Assembly: GCA_964464755.1 (NCBI GenBank)
Contig: CAYXGZ010000066.1
Coordinates: 1 to 16,924 of the forward strand
DNA length: 16,924 nt
Reading direction: 5' to 3'
Source: CAYXGZ01 sp964464755
GTDB lineage: Bacteria > Planctomycetota > MHYJ01 > JACPRB01
Of this stretch, positions 1 through 6,549 are shown in pieces (the first letter of the stretch is position 1; each line of letters opens with the position of its first letter). Made by a program: the position numbers and the translations under genes. Under the pieces are notes generated by a model. The model was not told the origin of the DNA and made no database searches. It was given only the letters and a program-made list of their open reading frames with translations.

Positions 1-358
1 CCTCGTTCTCCTTGAGGAGGCCGAGGAGCAGGTGCTCCGTGCCGATGACGTCGTGGCCGAGCTGGCTGGCCGCCTCGCCGGCGAGCTCGATCACGCGCTT
101 GGCGCGCGGCGAGAACGGGAGCTGGCCGAGGGTGACCGTGGGGCTCGTCGAGGGCGTGATGAGCTTCTCGATCTCCTGGCGGATGCGCTTGAGGTCGACC
201 TGGAGGTTCTTGAGGACCTTGGCCGCGACGCCGCCGCCCTCCTGGATGATCCCGAGGAGGATGTGCTCGGTGCCGATGAACTCGCTGTTGAGCCGCTGCG
301 CCTCGGTCCGGGCCAGGCTCATGACCTTGCGGGCGCGCTCGGTGAATTTCTCGAACAT
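1..358 (-). CDS. clpC: ClpC-type AAA+ chaperone/unfoldase, N-terminal part (cut by left edge)
   Basis: The first 119 codons of a Clp ATPase of the ClpC type, which unfolds substrates for the ClpP protease in the cytoplasm. The visible part is the double Clp N-terminal domain: repeat 1 begins MFEKFTERARKVM and carries EFIGTEHILLG, and repeat 2 begins FSPRAKRVIELA and carries DVIGTEHLLLGLL. This paired 'GTEHLLLG' arrangement is diagnostic for ClpA/ClpC; the 'FTERARKV' opening favours ClpC. The AAA modules lie outside the window. The ATG at 356-358 is preceded by GAGGG about 5 bases upstream, and a good promoter lies about 30 bases upstream. The gene is divergent from the membrane protein at 493. 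I see no CIRCE-like inverted repeat, so there is no sign of HrcA control. The name is secure at family level, but ClpC versus another Clp ATPase rests on the N-terminus alone. Confidence 0.93.
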   Translation of the reverse strand, partial: MFEKFTERARKVMSLARTEAQRLNSEFIGTEHILLGIIQEGGGVAAKVLKNLQVDLKRIRQEIEKLITPSTSPTVTLGQLPFSPRAKRVIELAGEAASQLGHDVIGTEHLLLGLLKENE

Positions 359-387
359 GGGACCCTCGCGGATTTAGCTCTGGGGCC

Positions 388-415
388 ACTATAGCAGAGC
401 CCTTCGAATCCGCAA
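388..415 (-). promoter_or_regulatory. Sigma-70-type promoter for clpC
   Basis: On the minus strand, a TTGCGG -35 element (410-415) is followed by a 16-base spacer and a TATAGT -10 element (388-393). A TG lies one base upstream of the -10 (extended -10, TGCTATAGT). Transcription would begin near 381, giving a leader of about 23 bases that contains the GAGGG ribosome binding site of clpC. Confidence 0.6.
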
Positions 416-456
416 CGTTGCGCCCGGCCCCCGAATTCCCGCGAACCGGAGCGCGA

Positions 457-485
457 TTGCGCGCGTTCCACGGGCGGGATAGGAT
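457..485 (+). promoter_or_regulatory. Possible promoter for the membrane protein gene at 493
   Basis: TTGCGC (457-462), a 17-base spacer and TAGGAT (480-485) resemble -35 and -10 elements. The -10 ends only 7 bases before the ATG at 493, so the transcript would start at or next to the start codon. The same bases include AGGA (481-484), which could instead act as a ribosome binding site 8 bases from the ATG if the true promoter is further upstream. The two readings exclude each other, but both favour 493 over the ATG at 484. Confidence 0.4.
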
Positions 486-492
486 GCCGCCC

Positions 493-1989
493 ATGGATCT
501 CAACAACCCCTTCCGCGCGTCGGCGGGGGGGCCGGTGCAGCAGGTCAAGCTCCCGACCGTCTCGCCCCGCGAGTACGGCCGCCTCTACATCATGTTCGGC
601 GCCTTCGCCTTCCTGATCGTGGCCATGCTCGCCCTCAAGGTCTGGATGCAGAAGGAGACCGCCCGCGAGGAGCGGCGCAACCGCCTCGTCACCACGGGCG
701 TGCGCCCCGAGAGCGCCGCCTACAAGCTCTCCGTCCGGCTCCGGGAGCTCTGCACGCCCCTCCGGGACGGCGACGAGCCCATCGACGCCGCCGCGCTGGC
801 CGCGGTATCCGGCTTCGTCGCCAAGGAGCTCCCCGGGGACCGGATCGCCGAGCTCGCGAACGCGCGGCTCAACCCGACGGCGCTGCTCGTGGATCCCCCG
901 GGCGGCCGCGGGGTCGTCCTCAAGCTCAAGCTCCAGGTCGAGGCCGTGTCGCGGGCCCAGGACCGAATCCTCGTGGACGGCAAGGCGGCCGGCTCCGGCC
1001 TGCCCCTGCGCCTGGTCGCTCCGCTCGAGGCGAAGCCCGGCGACTGGATCGACACCCACGGCATCTTCCTGCGCGCCGAGAGCGCCGCGCCGGGCCGCCT
1101 GGTCTTCCTCGCGGGACCGATGAAGGAGGGCCTGCCGCCGCAGGACGCCTCGGCCTCCCCCGCCCCGACGGCCGGCCCCGAGGCGAAGGCCTGGTCCGAC
1201 GAGGAGGCGCGCGAGCAGTTCCGCCGCCTGGCCTCGAAGTTCGGCGACGGCCCCGAGCAGATCGGCGTGAAGGTGGACCGGGACTCGCCCGAGTTCCTCG
1301 CCGTCGCCCAGGCCCTCGTCGCGTCGGTCCCGCCCGAGCAGGCGACGCGCCTCTCGCGGAACGTGAAGCCGAAGGAACTCGCCCAGGAGCCCGGCAAGTT
1401 CCGCGGCGAGTTCGTGCGGCTCCGCGGCCGCCTGATCTACATCTTCACCAACCCGGTCTCGGTGACGACGCCGCTCGGGCTGCGCGAGCTCTACGAGGGC
1501 TACCTCGCCGACATGGAGAACCCGCAGGGCCAGAAGGTGCCCGTGACCTTCTACATGGCCACCAAGCCCGAGGGGAAGTTCACGACGGCGAAGACGAGGT
1601 CCGGCGAGGAGTACTTCACGGACTGGGTGGACGTCGAGGGCGTGTTCCTGCGGCTCTACCGCTACGAGGGCACGATCGTCGAGGCGGACCAGCGGGTGCC
1701 GGTGAACACCGCGCCCGTGCTCCTCGTGCGCAACCTGAGGATCCTGCCCCCGGAGGCGCCCGCGAAGACCTCGTACGGCTTCGGGTGGGTGGTGTCCGGG
1801 ACCGCGCTCCTGCTCATCGTCATCATCCTCTTCGGCGGCTGGATGACGCGGCGGCACGGCGGCGAGCGCACGCTGCGGATGGAGCTGGCCAAGGGCCGGC
1901 GGGACCGCCCGGTGCCGCCCCCCGGCGGCGGCGCGATCCTCGGCGAGGAGGTCAAGCCTCCTCCGCCCCCCGCCCCGCCCGCGCCCTAG
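493..1989 (+). CDS. Two-transmembrane protein with a duplicated extracytoplasmic domain, function unknown
   Basis: A 498-residue protein I cannot assign to a named family. A hydrophobic segment at about residues 32-51 and another at about 430-452 flank a long soluble middle, and the last 25 residues are Pro-rich. The middle contains a repeated motif: DWIDTHGIFLR at residue 184 and DWVDVEGVFLR at residue 377, each followed by a hydrophobic strand. This suggests two copies of one domain, perhaps beta-barrel or OB-like. The second copy also contains VRLRGRLIYI and a LRELYEGYL segment that recalls uncharacterised planctomycete membrane proteins (from memory, not checked). If both ends are membrane-spanning, the middle would lie on one side, probably periplasmic. 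The start at 493 is preferred over 484 because of the AGGA spacing or the -10 spacing. Its stop codon overlaps that of the convergent secretin gene. The reading frame is secure; the function is unknown. Confidence 0.85.
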   Translation: MDLNNPFRASAGGPVQQVKLPTVSPREYGRLYIMFGAFAFLIVAMLALKVWMQKETAREERRNRLVTTGVRPESAAYKLSVRLRELCTPLRDGDEPIDAAALAAVSGFVAKELPGDRIAELANARLNPTALLVDPPGGRGVVLKLKLQVEAVSRAQDRILVDGKAAGSGLPLRLVAPLEAKPGDWIDTHGIFLRAESAAPGRLVFLAGPMKEGLPPQDASASPAPTAGPEAKAWSDEEAREQFRRLASKFGDGPEQIGVKVDRDSPEFLAVAQALVASVPPEQATRLSRNVKPKELAQEPGKFRGEFVRLRGRLIYIFTNPVSVTTPLGLRELYEGYLADMENPQGQKVPVTFYMATKPEGKFTTAKTRSGEEYFTDWVDVEGVFLRLYRYEGTIVEADQRVPVNTAPVLLVRNLRILPPEAPAKTSYGFGWVVSGTALLLIVIILFGGWMTRRHGGERTLRMELAKGRRDRPVPPPGGGAILGEEVKPPPPPAPPAP

Positions 1990-3215
1990 CGCCGGCGCTC
2001 GGGGTCGATGAGCGGACGCCTCGGCCCGCGCTCCCCCTGGATGATCGTCGGCTTCAGGAAGAACAGGATCTCGCGGACCGACTCCGTCTCCTCGTACTTG
2101 CCGAAGAGCACGCCGAAGATGGGGATGTCGGAGAGGAACGGGATGCCGCGGCGCACCTGCGACTTCTCCTTCTGGAGCAGGCCGCCGATGACGATCTCGT
2201 CGCCGTCCGTCACGGTCACCTTCGTCTGCGCCTTGCGCGTCGTGAAGGTCGGCGCCGTGCCCGTCGGGAAGTTCACGAAGCCGGCGAGCGCCTTGACCTG
2301 CGTGTCGATCTCGAGGTGCACGTTGGTCGCCCCGACGATGTGGGGCCGCACCTTGAGCATGACGGTCGCCTCCTCGTAGTCGACGGAGGTCTGGCTGCCG
2401 CCCGGGATCAGGATCGTCTTGCTGTACGGGATGCGCTCGCCCGCGCTGACGAGGGCCTCGTCGCCGCTCTCGACCATGATGCGCGGGTTCGAGAGGATCT
2501 CGCCCATGCCGCGCTCGACGAAGGCCTGGACGACCCCGCCGATCGAGCCCTGGTGGGCGCTGGAGCGCTGGAAGCGGAAGGTCGAGCCCTGGAAGGGGCC
2601 GCCGGTCAGCGCCTCGGTCGGGTTGAAGCGGGTGCGGATCTCCTTGAGGAAGGACTCGGAGCCCGGCTTCAGCGACCAGAGCGTCGCGGTGCCGCCGTCG
2701 CCCTCGAGGCCGATCTGGAGGTCCCGGTCCCAGCGCATCTCGACGATGCGGCCCTCGATGTAGACCTGGGGGTCGGGCACGTCGAGGACCTTGAGGGCCG
2801 CCTCGATCGCGGGGATGTTCTCCTTCAGGTCGCTCACGATGATGAGGTGCATCTCCTCGGACTCGAGCACCCAGCCCTTGTCGGTGAGGAGCCGCGCGTT
2901 CGCGTTGGGCGTGACGGTGACGTCGGGCAGCGGCTTGCCGGGCGTGTTCAGGACCACGCCCTCGAGGATGGCCTTGAGGAGGCGGCCGCGCTGGTGGCCG
3001 ACGCGTAGGTAGATGGTGACCCGCCCGTCCTTCTCGAAGCGGGCCTTCTCGTAGATGATGTCGCCGCCCTTGTCGTCCTTGGGCGCGGGCGCCGGGGGCG
3101 CGGGGGTCGGGGCGGGGGTCGGAGCCGGGGCCGCGTCCTGGGGACGGACGACGGCGGGGACGCCCAGGAGGAGCGCCGACACGAGGACCCCGTACCACGT
3201 CGACCTGAGGATCAT
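1986..3215 (-). CDS. Secretin-domain outer-membrane protein (type II secretion/type IV pilus family)
   Basis: A 409-residue exported protein of the GspD/PilQ secretin superfamily, whose members form gated multimeric channels in the outer membrane. A signal peptide covers about residues 1-25, followed by an Ala/Pro-rich linker at 28-45. An N-domain ends in a stretch of the form ENIPAIEAALKVLDVPDPQV then YIEGRIVEM, the usual secretin N1/N2 pattern. The C-terminal barrel region ends with the family signature at about 335-393: VTDGDEIVIGGLLQKE, then GIPFLSDIPIFGVLF, then EILFFLKPTII. At 409 residues it is much shorter than GspD or PilQ (commonly over 600), so it has fewer periplasmic N-domains. 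The gene starts 13 bases after the upstream small exported protein, and no clear ribosome binding site is visible, so it is probably co-transcribed. No other secretion or pilus genes lie nearby, so the substrate is unknown. Confidence 0.9.
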   Translation of the reverse strand: MILRSTWYGVLVSALLLGVPAVVRPQDAAPAPTPAPTPAPPAPAPKDDKGGDIIYEKARFEKDGRVTIYLRVGHQRGRLLKAILEGVVLNTPGKPLPDVTVTPNANARLLTDKGWVLESEEMHLIIVSDLKENIPAIEAALKVLDVPDPQVYIEGRIVEMRWDRDLQIGLEGDGGTATLWSLKPGSESFLKEIRTRFNPTEALTGGPFQGSTFRFQRSSAHQGSIGGVVQAFVERGMGEILSNPRIMVESGDEALVSAGERIPYSKTILIPGGSQTSVDYEEATVMLKVRPHIVGATNVHLEIDTQVKALAGFVNFPTGTAPTFTTRKAQTKVTVTDGDEIVIGGLLQKEKSQVRRGIPFLSDIPIFGVLFGKYEETESVREILFFLKPTIIQGERGPRRPLIDPERRR

Positions 3216-3228
3216 TGCTGCGGCGGCG

Positions 3229-3570
3229 CTATTTCGCGTCCAGGGCGCCGATCACGGGCTGGGTGATGTCGGGCGGGACCGATCCGAACTTCGCGCTGCC
3301 CTTCTCCACGACGACGTCGTACTTCGCGTCGTCCGCCACCTTGCGCAGGGCCTGGCGGAAGCGCTCGTTCGCCTTGTTCAGCAGCACCCAGTACTCCGCG
3401 TCGCCGTCCTTGAGACCGCCGTCCTTGATCTTCTTGTACTCGGGGATCTCGCGGAAGACGTCCGCCGCGACGAGCTCCGCGGGCTTCTTCGCCCCGTCCA
3501 TCCGGCCGTGGTAGACGACCGGATCGGGGTTGAGCAGGAGCCCGAGCAGGAGGAGAGCCGCGAGGCGCAT
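3229..3570 (-). CDS. Short exported Skp/OmpH-like protein
   Basis: A 113-residue protein with a short Leu-rich signal peptide (about 1-14). The C-terminal half resembles the end of Skp/OmpH periplasmic chaperones: a helix FRQALRKVADDAKYDVVVEKG followed by PPDITQPVIGALD. This matches the family pattern of 'Ala-Ile...Lys-Val-Ala...Gly-Tyr-Asp-hydrophobic-Val-Leu-Asp-Lys...Asp-Ile-Thr-x-x-Val-Ile'. Skp is normally about 160 residues with a long two-helix coiled coil. Here most of the coiled-coil arm is missing, although the frame, signal peptide and start are intact, so this is a naturally short relative rather than a broken gene. Skp guards unfolded outer-membrane proteins in the periplasm. The gene sits 13 bases before a secretin, an outer-membrane client, which fits that role. 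It could be an unrelated small periplasmic protein; the family call rests on a short match. Confidence 0.6.
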   Translation of the reverse strand: MRLAALLLLGLLLNPDPVVYHGRMDGAKKPAELVAADVFREIPEYKKIKDGGLKDGDAEYWVLLNKANERFRQALRKVADDAKYDVVVEKGSAKFGSVPPDITQPVIGALDAK

Positions 3571-3578
3571 GTACCCTA

Positions 3579-3584
3579 GTTATA
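3579..3584 (-). promoter_or_regulatory. Candidate -10 element close to the Skp-like gene start
   Basis: TATAAC on the minus strand, 5 of 6 matches to the -10 consensus, ends 8 bases before the ATG at 3570. No convincing -35 hexamer is visible at 16-18 bases, so this is a weak call. If used, the mRNA would start within about 2 bases of the ATG. It would let the Skp-like/secretin pair be expressed separately from pnp. Confidence 0.3.
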
Positions 3585-3625
3585 CGCCCCCGACCGGCCG
3601 CGCGGACGTCCGGAAATCGCGAAGT

Positions 3626-3642
3626 CCCGAAAATTCTTCGGG
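3626..3642 (-). terminator. Small hairpin just after the pnp stop codon
   Basis: CCCGAA and TTCGGG form a perfect 6-bp stem with a 5-base loop, starting 2 bases after the pnp stop. There is no U tract after it, so it is unlikely to be a strong intrinsic terminator. It may protect the pnp mRNA 3' end or simply attenuate readthrough into the Skp-like gene. Confidence 0.25.
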
Positions 3643-3644
3643 CG

Positions 3645-5927
3645 CTATTCCCGGCCGCGGAACCCCCCGCCGCCGCCGGGGCCGCGGCCCCGCGGACGGT
3701 CGCCGCCCGGGCGGGACGCCCGGAAGCGGTCCTCGCCGCCGCCACCGCCGGCCGGGGCCGTCGCCGGCGTCACGCCGGGCCTCGGGCCGAGCGGGGGCAG
3801 GTTCTGGTCCTTGCGCGCCTGCTTGATGCTGAAGCGGCTCTTCCCGCTGGGGTCGGTGCTCACGAGCTTCACCTCGACCTCCATGCCGAGCTCGAGGTAG
3901 TCCGCGACGTTGGCCACGTACGCGTCCGTGATCTCCGTCACGTGCACCAGGCCGTCGCGGCCCGTGCTGCCGATCTCGCAGAAGGCGCCGAACTCCTTCA
4001 GGGAGACGACCTTCCCCGGGTAGATCTTCCCGACCTTGAGGTCCTCGGTCAGCCCCTCGATCATCGACTGGGCGACGTCGAGCGACTTCTGGTTGGCCGA
4101 GGAGATCGTCACCGTGCCGTCGTCCTCGATCTCCACGGTCGCGCCCGACTGGGCCTCGATCTCGCGGATCATCTTGCCGCCGGGCCCGATGACCAGGCCG
4201 ATCTTCTCGGTGTCGATCTTGATCTGGACCAGGCGCGGCGCGAAGGGCGAGAGCGCCGTGCGGGGCGCCGAGATCGCCTCCTTCATCTTGCCGAGCACGA
4301 AGAGCCGGGCCAGCTTGGCCTTGCCCAGCGCCTCCTTGGTGACCTCGAGCGGGATGCCCGCGGCCTTGAGGTCCATCTGGAGGGACGTGATGCCGGCCTC
4401 GGTGCCGGCGACCTTGAAGTCCATGTCCCCGTGCGCGTCCTCGCTGCCGAGGATGTCCGTCAGGATCGCCACCTTGCCGTTCTCGCGCACCAGGCCCATC
4501 GCGATGCCCGCGACCGGCGCCTTGATCGGCACGCCCGCGTCCATCAGGGCGACGCAGCCACCGCAGACGGTCGCCATGGACGACGAGCCGTTCGACTCGA
4601 GCACGTCGCTGATGACGCGCACCGTGTAGGGGAACTGGTCCGCGTGCGGCATGACCGCCTCCAGGGCCCGCTCCGCCAGGTCGCCGTGGCCGATCTCCCG
4701 GCGGCCGGGCCCGCGGTTGGGCTTGGTCTCGCCGACGGAGAACGACGGGAAGTTGTAGTGCAGGTAGAAGCGCTTGGTGTACTCCTCGCCCAGGCCCTCG
4801 ACGCGCTGCTCCGCCTCGGCCGTGCCGAGGGTCACCGAGCAGATCGCCTGCGTCTCGCCGCGCGTGAAGAGCGACGAGCCGTGGGTGCGGGGCAGGAGGC
4901 CGAGCTGGACGTCGATGGGCCGGATGTCGTCCAGGCCCCGGCCGTCGGAGCGCTTCCCGTCCACGACGTAGCCGCGGACGGTCTCGTCCATGAGCTTGTC
5001 CCAGGCCGCGCGCACCTCGACCACCTTCGGGGAGCCCTTCTTGATGTCGCCGAACTCGTCCTTGGGACAGAAGTGCTCGATCGCCTTCTGGCGGACGGCC
5101 ATCAGCGCGTCCTGCCGGGCCTTCTTGTTCTTGGTGAAGAACACGGCCTTCAGGTCGGCGTGGAACTTCGACTTCAGGGTCTCGTAGATCTTCGTCGGGG
5201 CCGGCAGGACGTCGAACGGCTTCTTGGCCTTGCCGATGAGCTTCCGCAGCTCCTCCTGCAGCTCGATCAGCTTCTGGATGTGCGGGGTCGCGAACTCGAA
5301 GGCGCCGAGGATCTGGTCCTCGCTCACCTCGCGGCAGCCCGCCTCGACCATGATGATGCCGTCCTTGGTGCCGCTGACGACGAGGTCCATCGTGCTCTCG
5401 CGCAGCTCGGTGGCCGTCGGGTTCACGACGTACTGGCCGTTGATGTGGCCGACGCGCACGCTGCCGACGGGCCCCGCGAAGGGGATGTCGCTGACGTGCA
5501 GCGCGGCGCTGCTGGCGTTCATCGCGGCGATGTCGGGGTCGTTCTCGCCGTCCGCCGAGAAGACGTTCACCGAGATGACGACGTCGGTGTCCATGTACTC
5601 GGGGAACAGGGGCCGCAGGGGGCGGTCGACCTGGCGCGCGGTCAGCGTCTCCTTCGTGGAGGGCCGGCCCTCGCGCTTGATGAAGCCGCCGGGGAACTTG
5701 CCCGCGGCGCTCATGCGCTCGCGGTAGTCGACGGTCAGGGGCACCATCTCGTAGCCGAGGCCCCGGGGCGGGCCGCCGACGGCCGCCGACAGGACGAGCG
5801 TGTCGGCGATCTGGAACGCGACCGACCCGTTGGCCTGCTTGGCCCACCAACCGGCCGCGAGGGAGACCGGCTTGCCGCCGATCTCGGCCGACACCTTCTG
5901 CTGGACGTTGGACACGCGCACCTCCAT
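3645..5927 (-). CDS. pnp: Polyribonucleotide nucleotidyltransferase (PNPase)
   Basis: A 760-residue phosphorolytic 3'-5' exoribonuclease that degrades RNA to nucleoside diphosphates in the cytoplasm. Domain order: first RNase PH domain (about 15-150) with the FxxRE-type segment KFPGGFIKREGRPS; helical linker (about 220-320); second RNase PH domain with GPGRREIGHG (406-415) and the catalytic GSEDAHGDMDFK, in which D497, D503 and K505 correspond to the E. coli metal and phosphate site residues; KH domain with GPGG (581-584); S1 domain (about 633-703). A 50-residue tail rich in Gly and Arg ends the protein. The ATG at 5925-5927 has no ribosome binding site upstream, but GGAGG begins on its third base and lies 5 bases before GTG at 5913-5915, so translation may start at codon 5 instead. 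It follows rpsO as in many bacteria. Very secure call. Confidence 0.98.
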   Translation of the reverse strand: MEVRVSNVQQKVSAEIGGKPVSLAAGWWAKQANGSVAFQIADTLVLSAAVGGPPRGLGYEMVPLTVDYRERMSAAGKFPGGFIKREGRPSTKETLTARQVDRPLRPLFPEYMDTDVVISVNVFSADGENDPDIAAMNASSAALHVSDIPFAGPVGSVRVGHINGQYVVNPTATELRESTMDLVVSGTKDGIIMVEAGCREVSEDQILGAFEFATPHIQKLIELQEELRKLIGKAKKPFDVLPAPTKIYETLKSKFHADLKAVFFTKNKKARQDALMAVRQKAIEHFCPKDEFGDIKKGSPKVVEVRAAWDKLMDETVRGYVVDGKRSDGRGLDDIRPIDVQLGLLPRTHGSSLFTRGETQAICSVTLGTAEAEQRVEGLGEEYTKRFYLHYNFPSFSVGETKPNRGPGRREIGHGDLAERALEAVMPHADQFPYTVRVISDVLESNGSSSMATVCGGCVALMDAGVPIKAPVAGIAMGLVRENGKVAILTDILGSEDAHGDMDFKVAGTEAGITSLQMDLKAAGIPLEVTKEALGKAKLARLFVLGKMKEAISAPRTALSPFAPRLVQIKIDTEKIGLVIGPGGKMIREIEAQSGATVEIEDDGTVTISSANQKSLDVAQSMIEGLTEDLKVGKIYPGKVVSLKEFGAFCEIGSTGRDGLVHVTEITDAYVANVADYLELGMEVEVKLVSTDPSGKSRFSIKQARKDQNLPPLGPRPGVTPATAPAGGGGGEDRFRASRPGGDRPRGRGPGGGGGFRGRE

Positions 5928-5967
5928 GTGTGCAGGGCGGCGCGCGGCGGCGGGATGCAGACGACCG

Positions 5968-6012
5968 GACGAAAGGCGGAAGACCCGGGGACCGGGCCTA
6001 TCGTCTTTCGTC
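5968..6012 (-). promoter_or_regulatory. Long imperfect hairpin in the pnp leader
   Basis: Between the rpsO terminator and pnp, GACGAAAG (5968-5975) and CTTTCGTC (6005-6012) form a perfect 8-bp outer stem. Inside, CCCGG (5984-5988) and CCGGG (5992-5996) form an apical 5-bp stem with a 3-base loop, and four more scattered pairs lie between. The 45-base element ends about 40 bases before the pnp ATG. In E. coli an RNase III-cleaved hairpin at the same relative place is needed for PNPase autoregulation. That this one does the same job is inferred from position only. Confidence 0.5.
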
Positions 6013-6049
6013 GCCGTCCTGGATCCGGGCGCCGGCGCGCCGTTCCGAT

Positions 6050-6115
6050 GAGAAAATAAAAAGCGCCCCGGAATCGACGACGCGTCGCGAGCGACGGTCC
6101 GCGGTTCCGGGGCGC
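6050..6115 (-). terminator. Intrinsic terminator after rpsO
   Basis: Perfect 11-bp stem GCGCCCCGGAA / TTCCGGGGCGC (6063-6073 with 6105-6115), followed on the minus strand by TTTTTATTTTCT. The 31-base loop contains a second hairpin (CGTCG/CGACG, 6083-6096), stacking two stems. It begins 22 bases after the rpsO stop codon. No clear promoter lies between it and pnp, so pnp probably depends on readthrough or on a promoter I cannot recognise. Confidence 0.9.
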
Positions 6116-6137
6116 ACAGGGTTCAAGGTCGATCGAC

Positions 6138-6407
6138 TTACTTGCGGATGCCGAGCTTCTTGATCAGGACCTGGTAACGGCCCCGGTCCTCGACCTGCAG
6201 GAACTTGAGGAGCCGGGCGCGGCGGCCGACCATCATGAGCAGGCCGCGGCGCGACGTGTGGTCCTTCTTGTGGACCTTCAGGTGCTCGGTGAGGTGGTTG
6301 ATCTGCTCCGTGATGAGCGCCACCTGGACCTCGGGGCTGCCCGTGTCCTTGTCGTGGACCCGGTAGGACTGGATCGCCAGCTTCCGCTTTTCCTGAGCGA
6401 CGGCCAT
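6138..6407 (-). CDS. rpsO: 30S ribosomal protein S15
   Basis: An 89-residue protein of exactly the usual S15 length. Recognisable segments are TGSPEVQVALITEQI, INHLTEHLKVHKKDHTSRRG, and LLMMVGRRARLLKFL, which carry the 16S rRNA-binding residues of the three-helix core (HKKDHxSRRGL). S15 is a primary assembly protein that binds the central domain of 16S rRNA. The ATG at 6405-6407 is preceded by AGGAG with a 6-base gap. The gene has its own promoter just past the response regulator stop codon, a leader of about 100 bases and a strong terminator. pnp comes next, an arrangement shared with E. coli and many other bacteria. Secure call. Confidence 0.98.
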   Translation of the reverse strand: MAVAQEKRKLAIQSYRVHDKDTGSPEVQVALITEQINHLTEHLKVHKKDHTSRRGLLMMVGRRARLLKFLQVEDRGRYQVLIKKLGIRK

Positions 6408-6514
6408 GGAATTCTCCTACGTCCCCACCGCGGCGCCGAGAATCCCCGACCTCTTGGACCCTCTCTCCGGCGGACCCTCGGAACCCGGGGTTGCGACCCC
6501 CCGACGAGGACGCG

Positions 6515-6543
6515 ATCCTAACAGGCCCCCGGAACGAAAGCAA
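6515..6543 (-). promoter_or_regulatory. Promoter for rpsO with a leader of about 100 bases
   Basis: TTGCTT (6538-6543), a 17-base spacer and TAGGAT (6515-6520) on the minus strand, starting 6 bases after the response regulator stop codon. The expected start near 6508 gives a leader of about 100 bases. The leader contains a GGGGT/ACCCC mini-hairpin (about 6488-6501) and further G-rich runs before the AGGAG site. A leader this long before a ribosomal protein gene is where S15 autoregulatory RNA structures are found in other phyla. Confidence 0.5.
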
Positions 6544-6549
6544 GGCCGA

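Noticed and set aside
359..492. Search for a CIRCE or similar heat-shock operator between clpC and the membrane protein gene.
   Set aside because: No TTAGCACTC/GAGTGCTAA-like repeat is present; only short GC-rich self-complementary runs are seen.
319..3198. A 959-codon open frame on the minus strand.
   Set aside because: It runs across the antisense of the membrane protein, an offset frame of the secretin and into clpC. It is very Arg/Gly/Pro-rich and matches no family; long false frames are expected at this GC content.
3229..3570. The Skp-like gene as a pseudogene or frameshift remnant.
   Set aside because: It has an intact signal peptide, start, stop and normal codon use, and no extra Skp-like sequence is found in neighbouring frames.
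3942..6059. A 705-codon open frame on the plus strand.
   Set aside because: It is wholly antisense to pnp, which is certain from its catalytic motifs; the frame is rich in Arg, Leu, Ala and Asp with no domain.
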